Assembly: GCF_009687885.1 (NCBI RefSeq)
Contig: NZ_BLAF01000076.1
Coordinates: 1 to 52,472 of the forward strand
Source of the DNA: Acrocarpospora pleiomorpha
GTDB lineage: Bacteria; Actinomycetota; Actinomycetes; Streptosporangiales; Streptosporangiaceae
DNA length: 52,472 bases
Direction of reading: 5' to 3'
Both the position numbers and the translations under genes were made by a program. This document shows positions 15,095 to 23,102 of the stretch, piece by piece. Position 1 is the stretch's first letter. The number at the start of each line of letters is the position of its first letter. The notes below the pieces were generated by a model. It did no database searches and was not told where the DNA came from. It worked only from the letters and a program-made list of their open reading frames with translations.

Positions 15095-16488
15095 GGCTGG
15101 TCGTCGTCGGCACCGGCATGGCCGGGTCCCGCGTGGTCAGCGACGTGCGGGCCAGGGACAAGCGCGTCCGGGTGACCGTGTTCGGGGCCGAGACCTGGCA
15201 GCCGTACAACCGGGTGCTGCTGTCCAACGTGCTGGCGGGCACGGCCACGCCCGAGATCGTCCGGCTGCACGACAAGGCCTGGTACGCCGAGCACGGGGTC
15301 ACCGCCGTGCTCGGCGCCGAGGTCACGGCCATCGACCGGGACTGCCGCACGGTCATCACGGCGGACGGGCGGCGGGAGCCGTACGACGTGCTGGTGCTGG
15401 CCACCGGCAGCCGGCCGTTCGTGCCGCCGATCCCCGGCGTGGAGCTGGCCATCCCGTTCCGCACGCTGGACGACTGCGAGAAGATCGTCGAAGCGGCCGG
15501 ACGGGCCCGGCGGGCGGTCGTGGTCGGCGGCGGGCTGCTCGGCATCGAGGCCGCGCGCGGCCTGGCCGGGCGCGGCCTGCCGGTGACGCTGCTGCACGTG
15601 GCCGGGCACCTGATGGAACGCCAGCTGGACGCCGAAGCCGGGCTTGTGCTCGGCGAGACGCTGACCGCGCTCGGCGTGGAGATCAGGACCGGTGCCGAGG
15701 TCACCGCCATCACCGAAGCCGGGGTCGAGGTCACCGGCGGTCTGGTCGAGGGCGACCTGGTCGTCCTGGCCTGCGGTGTCCGGCCGGTCGTGGACCTGGC
15801 CAGGGACGCCGGGCTGCACGTGGAACGCGGGATCGTGGTCGACGACGAGATGCGCACCGACGATCCGTCGATCTTCGCGGTCGGCGAGTGCGCCCAGCAC
15901 GACGGCCAGGTGTACGGGCTGGTCGCGCCCTGCTGGGAGCAGGCCGCCATCGTGGCCGACCTGATCACCGGCGCCGACACTGCCGCTCGCTACCGGGGAT
16001 CCCGGCTGGTCACCCGGCTCAAGGCCAGGAGCGTCGAGCTCGCCGCGATGGGCGAGACCCACCTGACCGAGGCCGACGCCGAGATCGTCAGCTTCAGCCA
16101 CCGCCGGACCGGGACCTACCGCAAGCTCGTGATCAGGAACGACCGCCTCGTCGGCGCGATCCTGGTCGGGGAGAGCGCCGCCGTCGGCACGCTCACCCAG
16201 CTCTACGACCGGGGCGGGCCGCTGCCAGGGGACCGGGCCAGCCTGCTCTTCCCCGGCCTGTCGTCCGCGCCGGTGGCCGACAGTCCGGTGCGCATGCCCG
16301 ACGCGGCCAAGGTGTGCCGCTGCAACAACGTGACGAAAGGCCAGATCAGGGCCTGCTGGGAGGAGGGCGCCCGGGATCTGGCGGCGGTGGCCGCGGCGAC
16401 CCGGGCGACCACCGGGTGCGGCGGATGCGCCGACGCCGTCGAGGGAATCGTGAGCTGGCTGTGCGAGCAGGAAGGGGTAAGCGTATGA
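15091..16488 (+). CDS. nasB: FAD-dependent NAD(P)H oxidoreductase with BFD-type [2Fe-2S] domain, nitrate reductase electron-transfer partner
   Basis: The 465-aa protein combines a pyridine nucleotide-disulfide oxidoreductase core (about residues 1-390) with a C-terminal BFD-like [2Fe-2S] domain. FAD binding is seen in VVVGTGMAGSRVV at the N-terminus, NAD(P)H binding in VVVGGGLLGIEAARGL around residue 145, and a second FAD motif in SIFAVGECAQH. The Fe-S ligands are CRCNN near residue 409 and CGGC near 436. The most likely role is passing electrons from NAD(P)H to the molybdenum subunit encoded just upstream, with which it overlaps by 4 bases. It also overlaps nirB by 4 bases and looks like the N-terminal half of NirB, so it could have arisen by duplication. 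The symbol follows usage for nitrate reductase electron-transfer subunits. Confidence 0.8.
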   Translation: MRLVVVGTGMAGSRVVSDVRARDKRVRVTVFGAETWQPYNRVLLSNVLAGTATPEIVRLHDKAWYAEHGVTAVLGAEVTAIDRDCRTVITADGRREPYDVLVLATGSRPFVPPIPGVELAIPFRTLDDCEKIVEAAGRARRAVVVGGGLLGIEAARGLAGRGLPVTLLHVAGHLMERQLDAEAGLVLGETLTALGVEIRTGAEVTAITEAGVEVTGGLVEGDLVVLACGVRPVVDLARDAGLHVERGIVVDDEMRTDDPSIFAVGECAQHDGQVYGLVAPCWEQAAIVADLITGADTAARYRGSRLVTRLKARSVELAAMGETHLTEADAEIVSFSHRRTGTYRKLVIRNDRLVGAILVGESAAVGTLTQLYDRGGPLPGDRASLLFPGLSSAPVADSPVRMPDAAKVCRCNNVTKGQIRACWEEGARDLAAVAAATRATTGCGGCADAVEGIVSWLCEQEGVSV

Positions 16489-18908
16489 CGCGGGTCGTGG
16501 TAGTGGGTCACGGGCCTTCGGCCTACCGGCTGGTGGAGTCGCTGCGGGGGTTCGCCGGGTCGATCACGATCGTGGGGGAGGAGCCGCGACCGGCGTACGA
16601 CCGGGTGGCGCTGACCTCGTATCTGGCGGGCAAGACCGCTGAGGATCTGACCTATCCGGTTCCGGAGGGGGTCACGCTGCGGCTCGGCTCCCGGGTGACG
16701 GGCATCGACCGCGCCGCCCGTACGGTCATCACCGCCGATGGCGAAATTTCGGAATACGACGTGCTGGTGCTGGCCACCGGGTCGGCGCCCTTCGTGCCAC
16801 CCGTGCCCGGCAAGGACCGGGCCGGATGTTTCGTGTACCGGACGATCGAGGACCTGGACGCGATCAGGGCCGCCGCCGCGACCGCCACGTCCGGGATCGT
16901 GGTCGGCGGCGGGCTGCTCGGCCTGGAGGCCGCCGACGCGCTGCGCGGGCTCGGCCTGGAGACCCACGTGGTCGAGATGAGCCCCTGGCTGATGCCCCGC
17001 CAGGTCGACGAGGGCGGCGGCGCGGTCCTGCGCGACCACGTGGAACGCCTCGGCCTGACCGTGCACGCCGGAGCGGGCGTCAAGGAGATCGCCGGACCGG
17101 ACCGGGTGACCGGCCTGGTCAAACCCGACGGCGAGGTCATTCCCGCCCAGATCGTGGTCTTCTCCGCCGGGATCCGGCCCCGCGACGAGCTGGCCCGCGC
17201 GTCCGGCCTCGCGGTGGGCGAGCGCGGCGGCATCGTGGTCGACGAGGGCATGCGCACCTCCGATCCGTCGATCTACGCGATCGGCGAGTGCGCGCTGACA
17301 GGCGGCCAGATCTACGGCCTGGTCGGACCCTGTTTCACCATGGCCGAGGTGGCCGCCGACCGGATCATGGGCGGCACGTCGAGCTTCTCCGGCGCGGACC
17401 TGTCCACCAAGCTCAAGCTGCTCGGCGTGGCCGTCGCCCAGTTCGGCCAGATGTCCGGAGCGCTGGACGTCACCTACATGGACCCGGTCGGCGGCGTCTA
17501 CAAGAAGCTGTTCGTCAGCGACGACGCCAGAACCCTCCTGGGCGGTATCTGCGTCGGCGACGCGGGCCCGTACGACACCCTGCGCCCCTACGTCGGCAAA
17601 CCCCTGCCCGGCCTCCCGAGCGACCTGCTGTTCACCGGCGGCGTCACGCTGGACCTCCCCGACGACGCCCAGGTCTGCTCCTGCAACAACGTCACCGCGG
17701 GCACGGTCCGCGAAGCCGTACTCGACAAGGCGCTCACCGACGTCTCCGGCATCAAGGCCTGCACCCGGGCGGGATCCACCTGCGGCAGCTGCGTCCCGCT
17801 GCTCAAGCAGATCCTCGTCAAATCCGGCGTGCCGGTCAGCAAGGCGCTGTGCGAGCACTTCACGCAGAGCCGCGCCGAGCTGTTCGAGATCGTCCAGGTC
17901 CGCGCCATCACCACCTTCACCCAGCTGATCCAGGAGCACGGCACCGGCCGCGGCTGCGACATCTGCAAGCCGGCCGTCGCGTCCATCCTCGCCTCCCTGC
18001 ACAACGCGCACGTCCTGGACGGCGAGCATGTCGCCCTCCAGGACACCAACGACCACTTCCTCGCCAACATCCAGAAGAACGGCACCTACTCGGTCGTCCC
18101 GCGCATCCCCGGCGGCGAGATCACCCCGGACAAGCTCATCGTGATCGGCGAGGTGGCCCGCGACTTCGGCCTCTACACCAAGATCACCGGCGGGCAGCGC
18201 ATCGACCTGTTCGGCGCCCGCGTCGAGCAGCTCCCGCAGATCTGGCGCCGCCTGGTCGACGCGGGCTTCGAGTCGGGCCACGCCTACGGCAAGGCCCTGC
18301 GCACCGTGAAATCCTGCGTCGGCTCCACCTGGTGCCGCTACGGCGTGCAGGACTCGGCCGCCCTCGCGATCATGCTGGAGACCCGCTACCGGGGCCTGCG
18401 CTCCCCGCACAAGCTCAAGTCCGCCGTCTCCGGCTGCGCCCGCGAATGCGCGGAAGCCCGCTCCAAGGACTTCGGTGTCATCGCCACCGAGAACGGCTGG
18501 AACCTCTACGTCTGCGGCAACGGCGGCTTCAAACCCCGCCACGCGGACCTGCTGGTGTCCGACGTGGACACCGACACGCTGATCCGCACCATCGACCGGT
18601 TCCTGATGTTCTACGTCCGCACCGCCGACCGCCTCCAGCGCACCTCCACCTGGCTGGAGGCCATGGACGGCGGCCTGGACCACCTGCGCGACGTGATCGT
18701 GGACGACTCGCTCGGGCTGTGCGCCGACCTGGACGCCCAGATCGAACGACACGTCGCCGGATATTTCGACGAATGGAGGGCCACTCTCGACGACCCCGAC
18801 AAACTCCGGCGTTTCACCAGCTTCGTCAACGCGCCCGGGGTGCCCGACCCGTCGATCACCTTCGTCACCGAACGCGACCAGATCAGACCCGTGGGGGTGA
18901 GCTCATGA
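16485..18908 (+). CDS. nirB: Assimilatory nitrite reductase large subunit NirB
   Basis: NirB reduces nitrite to ammonium with six electrons from NAD(P)H in the cytoplasm. The 807-aa protein has an FAD/NAD domain (GHGPSAYRLV at the start, VVGGGLLGLEAADAL near 145), two BFD-like [2Fe-2S] regions (CSCNN with CGSC, then a LCEHF ... GCDICKP region) and a C-terminal NiR/SiR half. The siroheme-4Fe-4S ligands are visible as Cys611 and Cys617 (CVGSTWC) and Cys651 and Cys655 (CAREC). Length is normal. It overlaps neighbours on both sides by 4 bases. It needs siroheme, and two tetrapyrrole genes follow in the same operon. Confidence 0.95.
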   Translation: MTRVVVVGHGPSAYRLVESLRGFAGSITIVGEEPRPAYDRVALTSYLAGKTAEDLTYPVPEGVTLRLGSRVTGIDRAARTVITADGEISEYDVLVLATGSAPFVPPVPGKDRAGCFVYRTIEDLDAIRAAAATATSGIVVGGGLLGLEAADALRGLGLETHVVEMSPWLMPRQVDEGGGAVLRDHVERLGLTVHAGAGVKEIAGPDRVTGLVKPDGEVIPAQIVVFSAGIRPRDELARASGLAVGERGGIVVDEGMRTSDPSIYAIGECALTGGQIYGLVGPCFTMAEVAADRIMGGTSSFSGADLSTKLKLLGVAVAQFGQMSGALDVTYMDPVGGVYKKLFVSDDARTLLGGICVGDAGPYDTLRPYVGKPLPGLPSDLLFTGGVTLDLPDDAQVCSCNNVTAGTVREAVLDKALTDVSGIKACTRAGSTCGSCVPLLKQILVKSGVPVSKALCEHFTQSRAELFEIVQVRAITTFTQLIQEHGTGRGCDICKPAVASILASLHNAHVLDGEHVALQDTNDHFLANIQKNGTYSVVPRIPGGEITPDKLIVIGEVARDFGLYTKITGGQRIDLFGARVEQLPQIWRRLVDAGFESGHAYGKALRTVKSCVGSTWCRYGVQDSAALAIMLETRYRGLRSPHKLKSAVSGCARECAEARSKDFGVIATENGWNLYVCGNGGFKPRHADLLVSDVDTDTLIRTIDRFLMFYVRTADRLQRTSTWLEAMDGGLDHLRDVIVDDSLGLCADLDAQIERHVAGYFDEWRATLDDPDKLRRFTSFVNAPGVPDPSITFVTERDQIRPVGVSS

Positions 18909-19231
18909 AGACATGGACGTCCGTCTGCGGCTACGCCGACCTGCTCCCGGAACGGGGCGCCTGCGCCCTGCTGGGATCCGAGCAGGTCGCGCTCTTCCGG
19001 ACCTTCGACGGCCGCGTGTACGCCACCGGCAACCGGGACCCGTACAGCGGGGCGTACGTGCTGTCCCGAGGCATCGTCGGCACCAGGAACGGGGAGCCCA
19101 CCGTGGCCTCCCCCATGCACAAGCAAGTGTTCTCCCTGGTCACCGGAGCCTGCCTGGACGATCCGGCGACCTTTATCCCGATATTTCCGATTCGTGTCAC
19201 CAGTGGGATGGTAGAGGTGAGCGTTCTGTGA
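18905..19231 (+). CDS. nirD: Nitrite reductase small subunit NirD
   Basis: The 108-aa protein is a NirD-type Rieske-fold subunit that partners NirB. The segment YATGNRDPYSGAYVLSRGI and the following PMHKQVFSLVTGAC are typical. The Cys-x-His and Cys-x2-His cluster ligands of true Rieske proteins are absent, as is usual for NirD, so it probably has a structural or stabilising role rather than carrying an Fe-S cluster. It overlaps nirB by 4 bases and the next gene by 4 bases (GTGA). Confidence 0.92.
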   Translation: MKTWTSVCGYADLLPERGACALLGSEQVALFRTFDGRVYATGNRDPYSGAYVLSRGIVGTRNGEPTVASPMHKQVFSLVTGACLDDPATFIPIFPIRVTSGMVEVSVL

Positions 19232-20439
19232 CCGCGCTACTCGAAGAAGCTCCTTTCGCGGAAGCTCCAATGGAAGCCCCGCCAGGGTCTCCGATCGAGC
19301 TCGGATCCCCCGAGACCGCGCCCGACGCGCTGGCCGGCTTCACCATCGGGGTGACCGCCACCCGCCGCCGCGAGGAGTTCGCCGCCCTGCTGGAACGGCG
19401 CGGCGCCCGCGTGGTCCGGGCCCCCGCGATCCGGCTGGTGCCGCTGGCCGAGGACGCCGACCTGCTCGCCTCCACCCGGGAGTGCCTGGCCGCCCCTATC
19501 GACGACGTGGTGGTCACCACCGGGGTCGGCTTCCGCGGCTGGATGGCCGCCGCCGAGGGCTGGGGCCTGTCCGTCGACCTGGCCGGGCACCTGAACGGAG
19601 CCCGCCTGCTCACCCGGGGCCCCAAGGCGCGCGGCGCGGTCCGCGCGGCCGGTCTGTCCGACCACTGGACCCCGGCCACCGAGTCCTGCGAGGAGGTCAA
19701 GCAGTACCTGCTCGCCCAGGACCTGCGCGGCCGCAGGATCGCCGTCCAACTGCACGGCGAACCGCTGACCGGCTTCGTCGCCGAACTGCGGGCGGCCGGG
19801 GCGCACGTGACCGAGGTGCCCGTCTACCGCTGGCTGCCCTACCGGGACACCTCGCCGCTGCGCCGCCTGGTCAGCCAGGCCGTCTCGGGCTCGGTGGACG
19901 CGGTGGCCTTCACCAGCGCCCCCGCCGTGCTGGCCATGCTGAACGCGGCCCGCGCCGACGGCCTGGAGGACTCCCTCGTCGCCGCCTTCTCCGGCCCGGT
20001 CGTGGCCGCCTGCGTCGGCCCGGTCACCGCGCAGCCGCTGGTGTCCCGGGGCGTACGCGTGATCCAGCCGGAACGGGCCAGGCTCGGCTCGCTGGCCCGC
20101 ACGCTCGCCAGGCACCTGCCCGAGCACAGCGTCACCCGCCTGGTCGCCGGCAACCACCGGCTGGAGATCCGCGGCCACGCGGTGGCCGTGGACGGCGAGC
20201 TCAAGCCGCTCCCGCCCGCGCCGATGGCCGTGCTCAAGCGCCTGGCCGACCGGCCGGGACACGTGGTGGCCCGCTCCGACCTTCGCCTGGTACTGCCCGG
20301 CGGGCCGTCCCGGGACTCGGCCGAGCACGCGGTGGAGATGGCGATCACCCGGCTCCGCCGCGCCCTCGGCCCGAGCGGCATCGTGGAGACCGTGGTCAAA
20401 CGCGGCTACCGGCTGGCCTGCGAGCGGGACGAAGCATGA
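19228..20439 (+). CDS. hemD: Uroporphyrinogen-III synthase fused to a winged-helix DNA-binding domain
   Basis: The 403-aa protein has an N-terminal HemD-type region (about residues 40-290) with FTIGVTATRRREEF, an internal VVVTTGVGFRGW, VPVYRW and VAFTSAPAV, all usual for uroporphyrinogen-III synthases. Residues about 310-400 form an OmpR/PhoB-type winged helix: LPPAPMAVLKRLADRPGHVV, then SRDSAEHAVEMAITRLRRAL and VVKRGYRLAC, the classical recognition helix and wing. The same architecture is known in mycobacteria (Rv0260c). It may make the siroheme precursor, act as a regulator of the operon, or both. The GTG at 19228 overlaps the nirD stop. Direct proof of DNA binding is lacking. Confidence 0.85.
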   Translation: MTALLEEAPFAEAPMEAPPGSPIELGSPETAPDALAGFTIGVTATRRREEFAALLERRGARVVRAPAIRLVPLAEDADLLASTRECLAAPIDDVVVTTGVGFRGWMAAAEGWGLSVDLAGHLNGARLLTRGPKARGAVRAAGLSDHWTPATESCEEVKQYLLAQDLRGRRIAVQLHGEPLTGFVAELRAAGAHVTEVPVYRWLPYRDTSPLRRLVSQAVSGSVDAVAFTSAPAVLAMLNAARADGLEDSLVAAFSGPVVAACVGPVTAQPLVSRGVRVIQPERARLGSLARTLARHLPEHSVTRLVAGNHRLEIRGHAVAVDGELKPLPPAPMAVLKRLADRPGHVVARSDLRLVLPGGPSRDSAEHAVEMAITRLRRALGPSGIVETVVKRGYRLACERDEA

Positions 20440-20495
20440 CCACCCGGAGCATGACCACCCGGAGCATGACCACGCGGAGCATGACCACCCTGGTG
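20436..20495 (+). repeat. 15-bp start-codon repeat: three units plus a partial fourth
   Basis: ATGACCACCCGGAGC is repeated at 20436, 20451 and 20466 (C to G once), and a fourth ATGACCACC begins at 20481. Each unit contains its own ATG preceded by CGGAGC, so the array provides up to four in-frame starts. In protein it reads MTTRS three times and then MTTLV. Confidence 0.9.
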
Positions 20496-21263
20496 ATGGC
20501 GGGACACGGCGCCCGCGACGAGCGGTGGTCGGCGGTGCTGGCGGACCTGGCCGGCCGGGTCCGCAGGCTACGCCCCGGCCATCGCGTCCGGCTGGCCTTC
20601 CTGGAGCTGAGCACCCCGCCGCTGGCCGACGTGCTGGCCGCCACCGTCGGCCCGGTGGTGGTCGTGCCGCTGCTGCTCGCCGGCGGCTACCACGCCCACG
20701 TCGACCTGCCCGCGATCATCGCCGGCGTGCGCCCCGACGCCCGGGTGGCCGGGCCGCTCGGCCCGCACCCGCTGCTCACCTCGGTCCTGGCCCGGCGGCT
20801 GGCCGCCGCCGGGCTGCGGCCCGGCGACGCGGTCGTGCTCGGCGCCGCCGGCTCGGCCGACCCCTCGGCCCTGGACGACGTCCGCGCGGCCGCCCGCCTG
20901 CTGTCGGTACGGCTGTCGCGCCCGGTCACCGCCGCCTTCGCGGCCGGTGGCACCCCCACCCTGGCCGACGCCCTCACCAGGGCGCGCACCACGCGCACGG
21001 CCCCCCGGGTCGCCGTGGCCTCCTACCTGCTGGCCCCGGGGCACTTCCACGGCCGGCTGGCCGACAGCAGCGCCGACCTGGTGTCCGCCCCGCTCGGCGC
21101 CGACGACGACCTGGCCGCCCTCGTATGGACCAGGTTCGACGAGGCTGTCGAGGAGGCTCAGCTCTCCAGGGCCCCCCGGGCTTCCAGCCGGAGTTCCCTG
21201 ACGATGTCCCCCGCGCTCTCGTCCCGGGAGGGCTCGGAGTCCACGCCGGTGAACGTCTCGTAG
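20436..21263 (+). CDS. CbiX/SirB-type chelatase, probable sirohydrochlorin ferrochelatase
   Basis: The 275-aa protein probably inserts Fe2+ into sirohydrochlorin to give siroheme for NirB. The family motifs are MAGHGARDER (metal-ligand His near residue 22), AFLELSTPPLADVL, and VVVPLLLAGGYHAHVDLPAII with the second His pair. The second half (VLGAAGSADPSALDDV, then VASYLLAPGHFHGRL) is a degenerate repeat of the fold. The ATG at 20436 overlaps the hemD stop, but the ATGs at 20451, 20466 and 20481 are equally possible, and MTTLVMAGHGA at 20481 is the usual family N-terminus. The last 35 residues are Ser-rich, not typical, and read antisense across the end of the TetR-like gene. Cobalt chelation is an alternative; the operon favours iron. 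Confidence 0.85.
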   Translation: MTTRSMTTRSMTTRSMTTLVMAGHGARDERWSAVLADLAGRVRRLRPGHRVRLAFLELSTPPLADVLAATVGPVVVVPLLLAGGYHAHVDLPAIIAGVRPDARVAGPLGPHPLLTSVLARRLAAAGLRPGDAVVLGAAGSADPSALDDVRAAARLLSVRLSRPVTAAFAAGGTPTLADALTRARTTRTAPRVAVASYLLAPGHFHGRLADSSADLVSAPLGADDDLAALVWTRFDEAVEEAQLSRAPRASSRSSLTMSPALSSREGSESTPVNVS

Positions 21264-21766
21264 TAGGCGTGCCGGAAGCAGCCCGCCAGCAGCAGCCGGG
21301 CGGTGGCCTCAGGGTTCACCCCTTGGCCGATCCGGCCAAGACCCTGCTCGGCCGCCAGGTAGGCGGCCAGCGGCTCGATCTCCGCCTGCGGGCCGAGCTC
21401 GCTGTCCCGCATCGCCTGCCGGAACCGCACGGTCAGCGACGGGGACACGAACGCGGGCATCGCCGCGGCCTGCACCTCGGCGTAGTACGCGATGCCCGCC
21501 TTGGCGACCGGCAGCAGGTTGTCGCCCACCCGGCCCCGGCCCGCGTGGTGCATCAGATCGTGCAGGGTCCGCAGCCAGCCGGGCAGCCGGTCCTGGAGCA
21601 GGGCGAGAAAGGTGTCCACCGCCTGCTGCGGTGTCGTTCCCCGCAGGTGCGGATACGCGGCGCCCCCGTCGGCGGCGGTACTCGATTTCATCATTACGGC
21701 CATCTTCAGAACGCGCTGACGCGTCTCCTGTGCTCTCTCGTGTGGATCGGGTTGGGCTGTCGCCAT
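21158..21766 (-). CDS. TetR-like protein lacking a recognisable helix-turn-helix
   Basis: The 202-aa protein matches the ligand-binding half of TetR regulators from about residue 40 on, for example YYAEVQAAAMPAF, LAAYLAAEQGLGRI and ARLLLAGCFRHAYYETF. The N-terminus has a short piece like the first TetR helix (HERAQETRQRVLKMA, residues 9-23). It then jumps to KSSTAADGGAAYPHLRGT, skipping the roughly 30-residue helix-turn-helix. I looked upstream in the other frames and did not see the missing motif. It may be a decayed regulator or a non-DNA-binding relative. It converges with the chelatase gene and overlaps it by 106 bases. Confidence 0.65.
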   Translation of the reverse strand: MATAQPDPHERAQETRQRVLKMAVMMKSSTAADGGAAYPHLRGTTPQQAVDTFLALLQDRLPGWLRTLHDLMHHAGRGRVGDNLLPVAKAGIAYYAEVQAAAMPAFVSPSLTVRFRQAMRDSELGPQAEIEPLAAYLAAEQGLGRIGQGVNPEATARLLLAGCFRHAYYETFTGVDSEPSRDESAGDIVRELRLEARGALES

Positions 21767-21778
21767 GGTCGCCCTACG

Positions 21779-21801
21779 GTGCCTAAGGTGTGCCTAAAGG
21801 T
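21779..21801. repeat. Direct repeat upstream of the TetR-like gene
   Basis: GTGCCTAAGGT (21779-21789) is followed immediately by GTGCCTAAAGGT (21790-21801). The pair lies 13-35 bases upstream of the TetR-like start. It could be an operator or part of the promoter. Confidence 0.35.
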
Positions 21802-22023
21802 GTGGAGGTCAAGCAGTCACAATGGTCAGGTTCAAGGCGGCGAGAACTCCGGTCATGCGTGTTACTGACTCGTGTTTCTCCTGGTGACCGAACCGTTGCC
21901 GAACAGCGGGCCCGGACATACATAGACCGGTTGTAGCCGCCAATTATTACCGCAAATCCCGATGCAATACGTGAAACACCGGCAATTGGGTTTGAATGGG
22001 GTTTTCCGAGTCATGCTCGGGAT

Positions 22024-22878
22024 TTACCCGTCGGTGCCCCGGTCGCGGCGGCGCAGGTAACGCTCGAACTCGGCAGCGATCGCGTCGCCGCTGGCCTCCG
22101 GGAGCTCGGCCGCGTCCTTGCGCTCCTCCAGCTCCCGCACATACTCGGCCACCTCGGAATCCTGCGAGGCCAGCTCGTCCACCCCGGTCTCCCAGGCCCG
22201 CGCCTCCTCGGTGAGGTCCCCGTACGGCATGGGAATGTCCAGCATGTCCTCCACCCTGCGGAGCAGCGCCAGGGTGGCCTTCGGGTTGGGCGGCTGGGCC
22301 ACGTAGTGCGGGATGGACGCCCACAGCGAGACCGCCTGCAGCCCGGCGCTGCCGAGCGAGTGCTGCAGCACGCCGACGATGCCGGTCGGGCCCTCGTATT
22401 TGGTCAGGTCCAGGTTGAGCACCCGGGCCAGGCCCGGATCGCTGACCGAGCCGACGATCGGCACCGGGCGGGTGTGCGGGGAGTCGTTCAGCAGCGCCCC
22501 CAGCAGCAGCGCCAGCTCCACGCCCAGGTCGTGGCAGAGCCCGACGATCTCGGCGCAGAAGCTGCGCCAGCGCATGTTCGGCTCGATGCCGCGCAGCAGC
22601 ACGACGTCCCGCTTGGCCCCGGGCGGGCGGGCCACCAGCAGCCGGGTGGTCGGCCAGGTGATGGACCTGGTCATGCCCTCGCCCAGCTCCACGATGGGGC
22701 GGGTGACCTGGAAGTCGTAGTAGTCCTCCGGGTCCAGTTCGACCAGCGGGGTGGCCTTCCACTCCGTCTCGAGGTGGGCGAGCACGCCGCTGGACGCCTC
22801 GCCCGCGTCGTTCCACCCTTCGAACGCGGCGATGAGCACCGGATCGACGAGCTCAGGGAGCCCTTCGAGCTCGATCAA
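22024..22878 (-). CDS. PAC2 family protein (proteasome assembly chaperone-like)
   Basis: The 284-aa protein belongs to the PAC2 family, found in proteasome-bearing actinobacteria and related to eukaryotic and archaeal proteasome assembly chaperones. Visible motifs are LIAAFEGWNDAGEASS (residues 16-31), LLRGIEPNMRWRSF, PHTRPVPIVGSVSD, and GPTGIVGVLQ with WASIPHYV. The C-terminal third is charged and likely helical. The start is TTG at 22878, supported by GAGGAGG five bases upstream. It is divergent from metH, as Rv2125 is next to metH in mycobacteria. A role with the proteasome is plausible, since the ATPase gene arc is also in this window, but it is not shown. Confidence 0.88.
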   Translation of the reverse strand: MIELEGLPELVDPVLIAAFEGWNDAGEASSGVLAHLETEWKATPLVELDPEDYYDFQVTRPIVELGEGMTRSITWPTTRLLVARPPGAKRDVVLLRGIEPNMRWRSFCAEIVGLCHDLGVELALLLGALLNDSPHTRPVPIVGSVSDPGLARVLNLDLTKYEGPTGIVGVLQHSLGSAGLQAVSLWASIPHYVAQPPNPKATLALLRRVEDMLDIPMPYGDLTEEARAWETGVDELASQDSEVAEYVRELEERKDAAELPEASGDAIAAEFERYLRRRDRGTDG

Positions 22879-22959
22879 GCCGCCTCCTCACGTAGTCGTG
22901 AGGCTAAGACTATTCGGAGTGACGCCCAAAGCGTTATCTTCGCGCGGGAAGGACCGCAC

Positions 22960-22979
22960 AACCCGGTGTCCACCGGGTT
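22960..22979. promoter_or_regulatory. Palindrome in the PAC2-metH spacer
   Basis: AACCCGGTG-TC-CACCGGGTT is a perfect 9-bp-arm inverted repeat about 124 bases before the metH start and 82 bases before the PAC2 start. With a 2-base centre it looks more like an operator than a terminator. Confidence 0.45.
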
Positions 22980-23058
22980 TGCGGGAACCGAGCCGGGACC
23001 GCAGGAATGCTTGACCTGGTCCATCTGTTCACTCAGGTACCAGGAGATACATCCCAGT

Positions 23059-23079
23059 AATTGGACAAAGCGTCCAATT
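23059..23079. promoter_or_regulatory. Inverted repeat and possible -35 just before metH
   Basis: AATTGGAC-N5-GTCCAATT is a perfect 8-bp-arm inverted repeat ending 24 bases before the metH ATG. It contains TTGGAC (23061-23066), a possible -35 hexamer. A good -10 is not obvious. An operator overlapping the promoter is the simplest reading. Confidence 0.5.
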
Positions 23080-23102
23080 CGCGTCTCGATAGGCTTTGGC
23101 GC

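Noticed and set aside
16203..18752. 849-codon open frame antisense to nirB
   Set aside because: It is a shadow of the nirB reading frame in high-GC DNA with no recognisable domain.
11598..21263. Respiratory (Nar) nitrate reductase operon
   Set aside because: There are no narGHJI-type beta or gamma subunits, and NirB/NirD and cofactor genes show an assimilatory system.
22879..23102. Cobalamin or SAM riboswitch in the metH leader
   Set aside because: GGGAA, GGTG and CCGCAG pieces recall a B12 riboswitch, but the GCCACTG box and the core order are absent. Palindromes explain the structure better.
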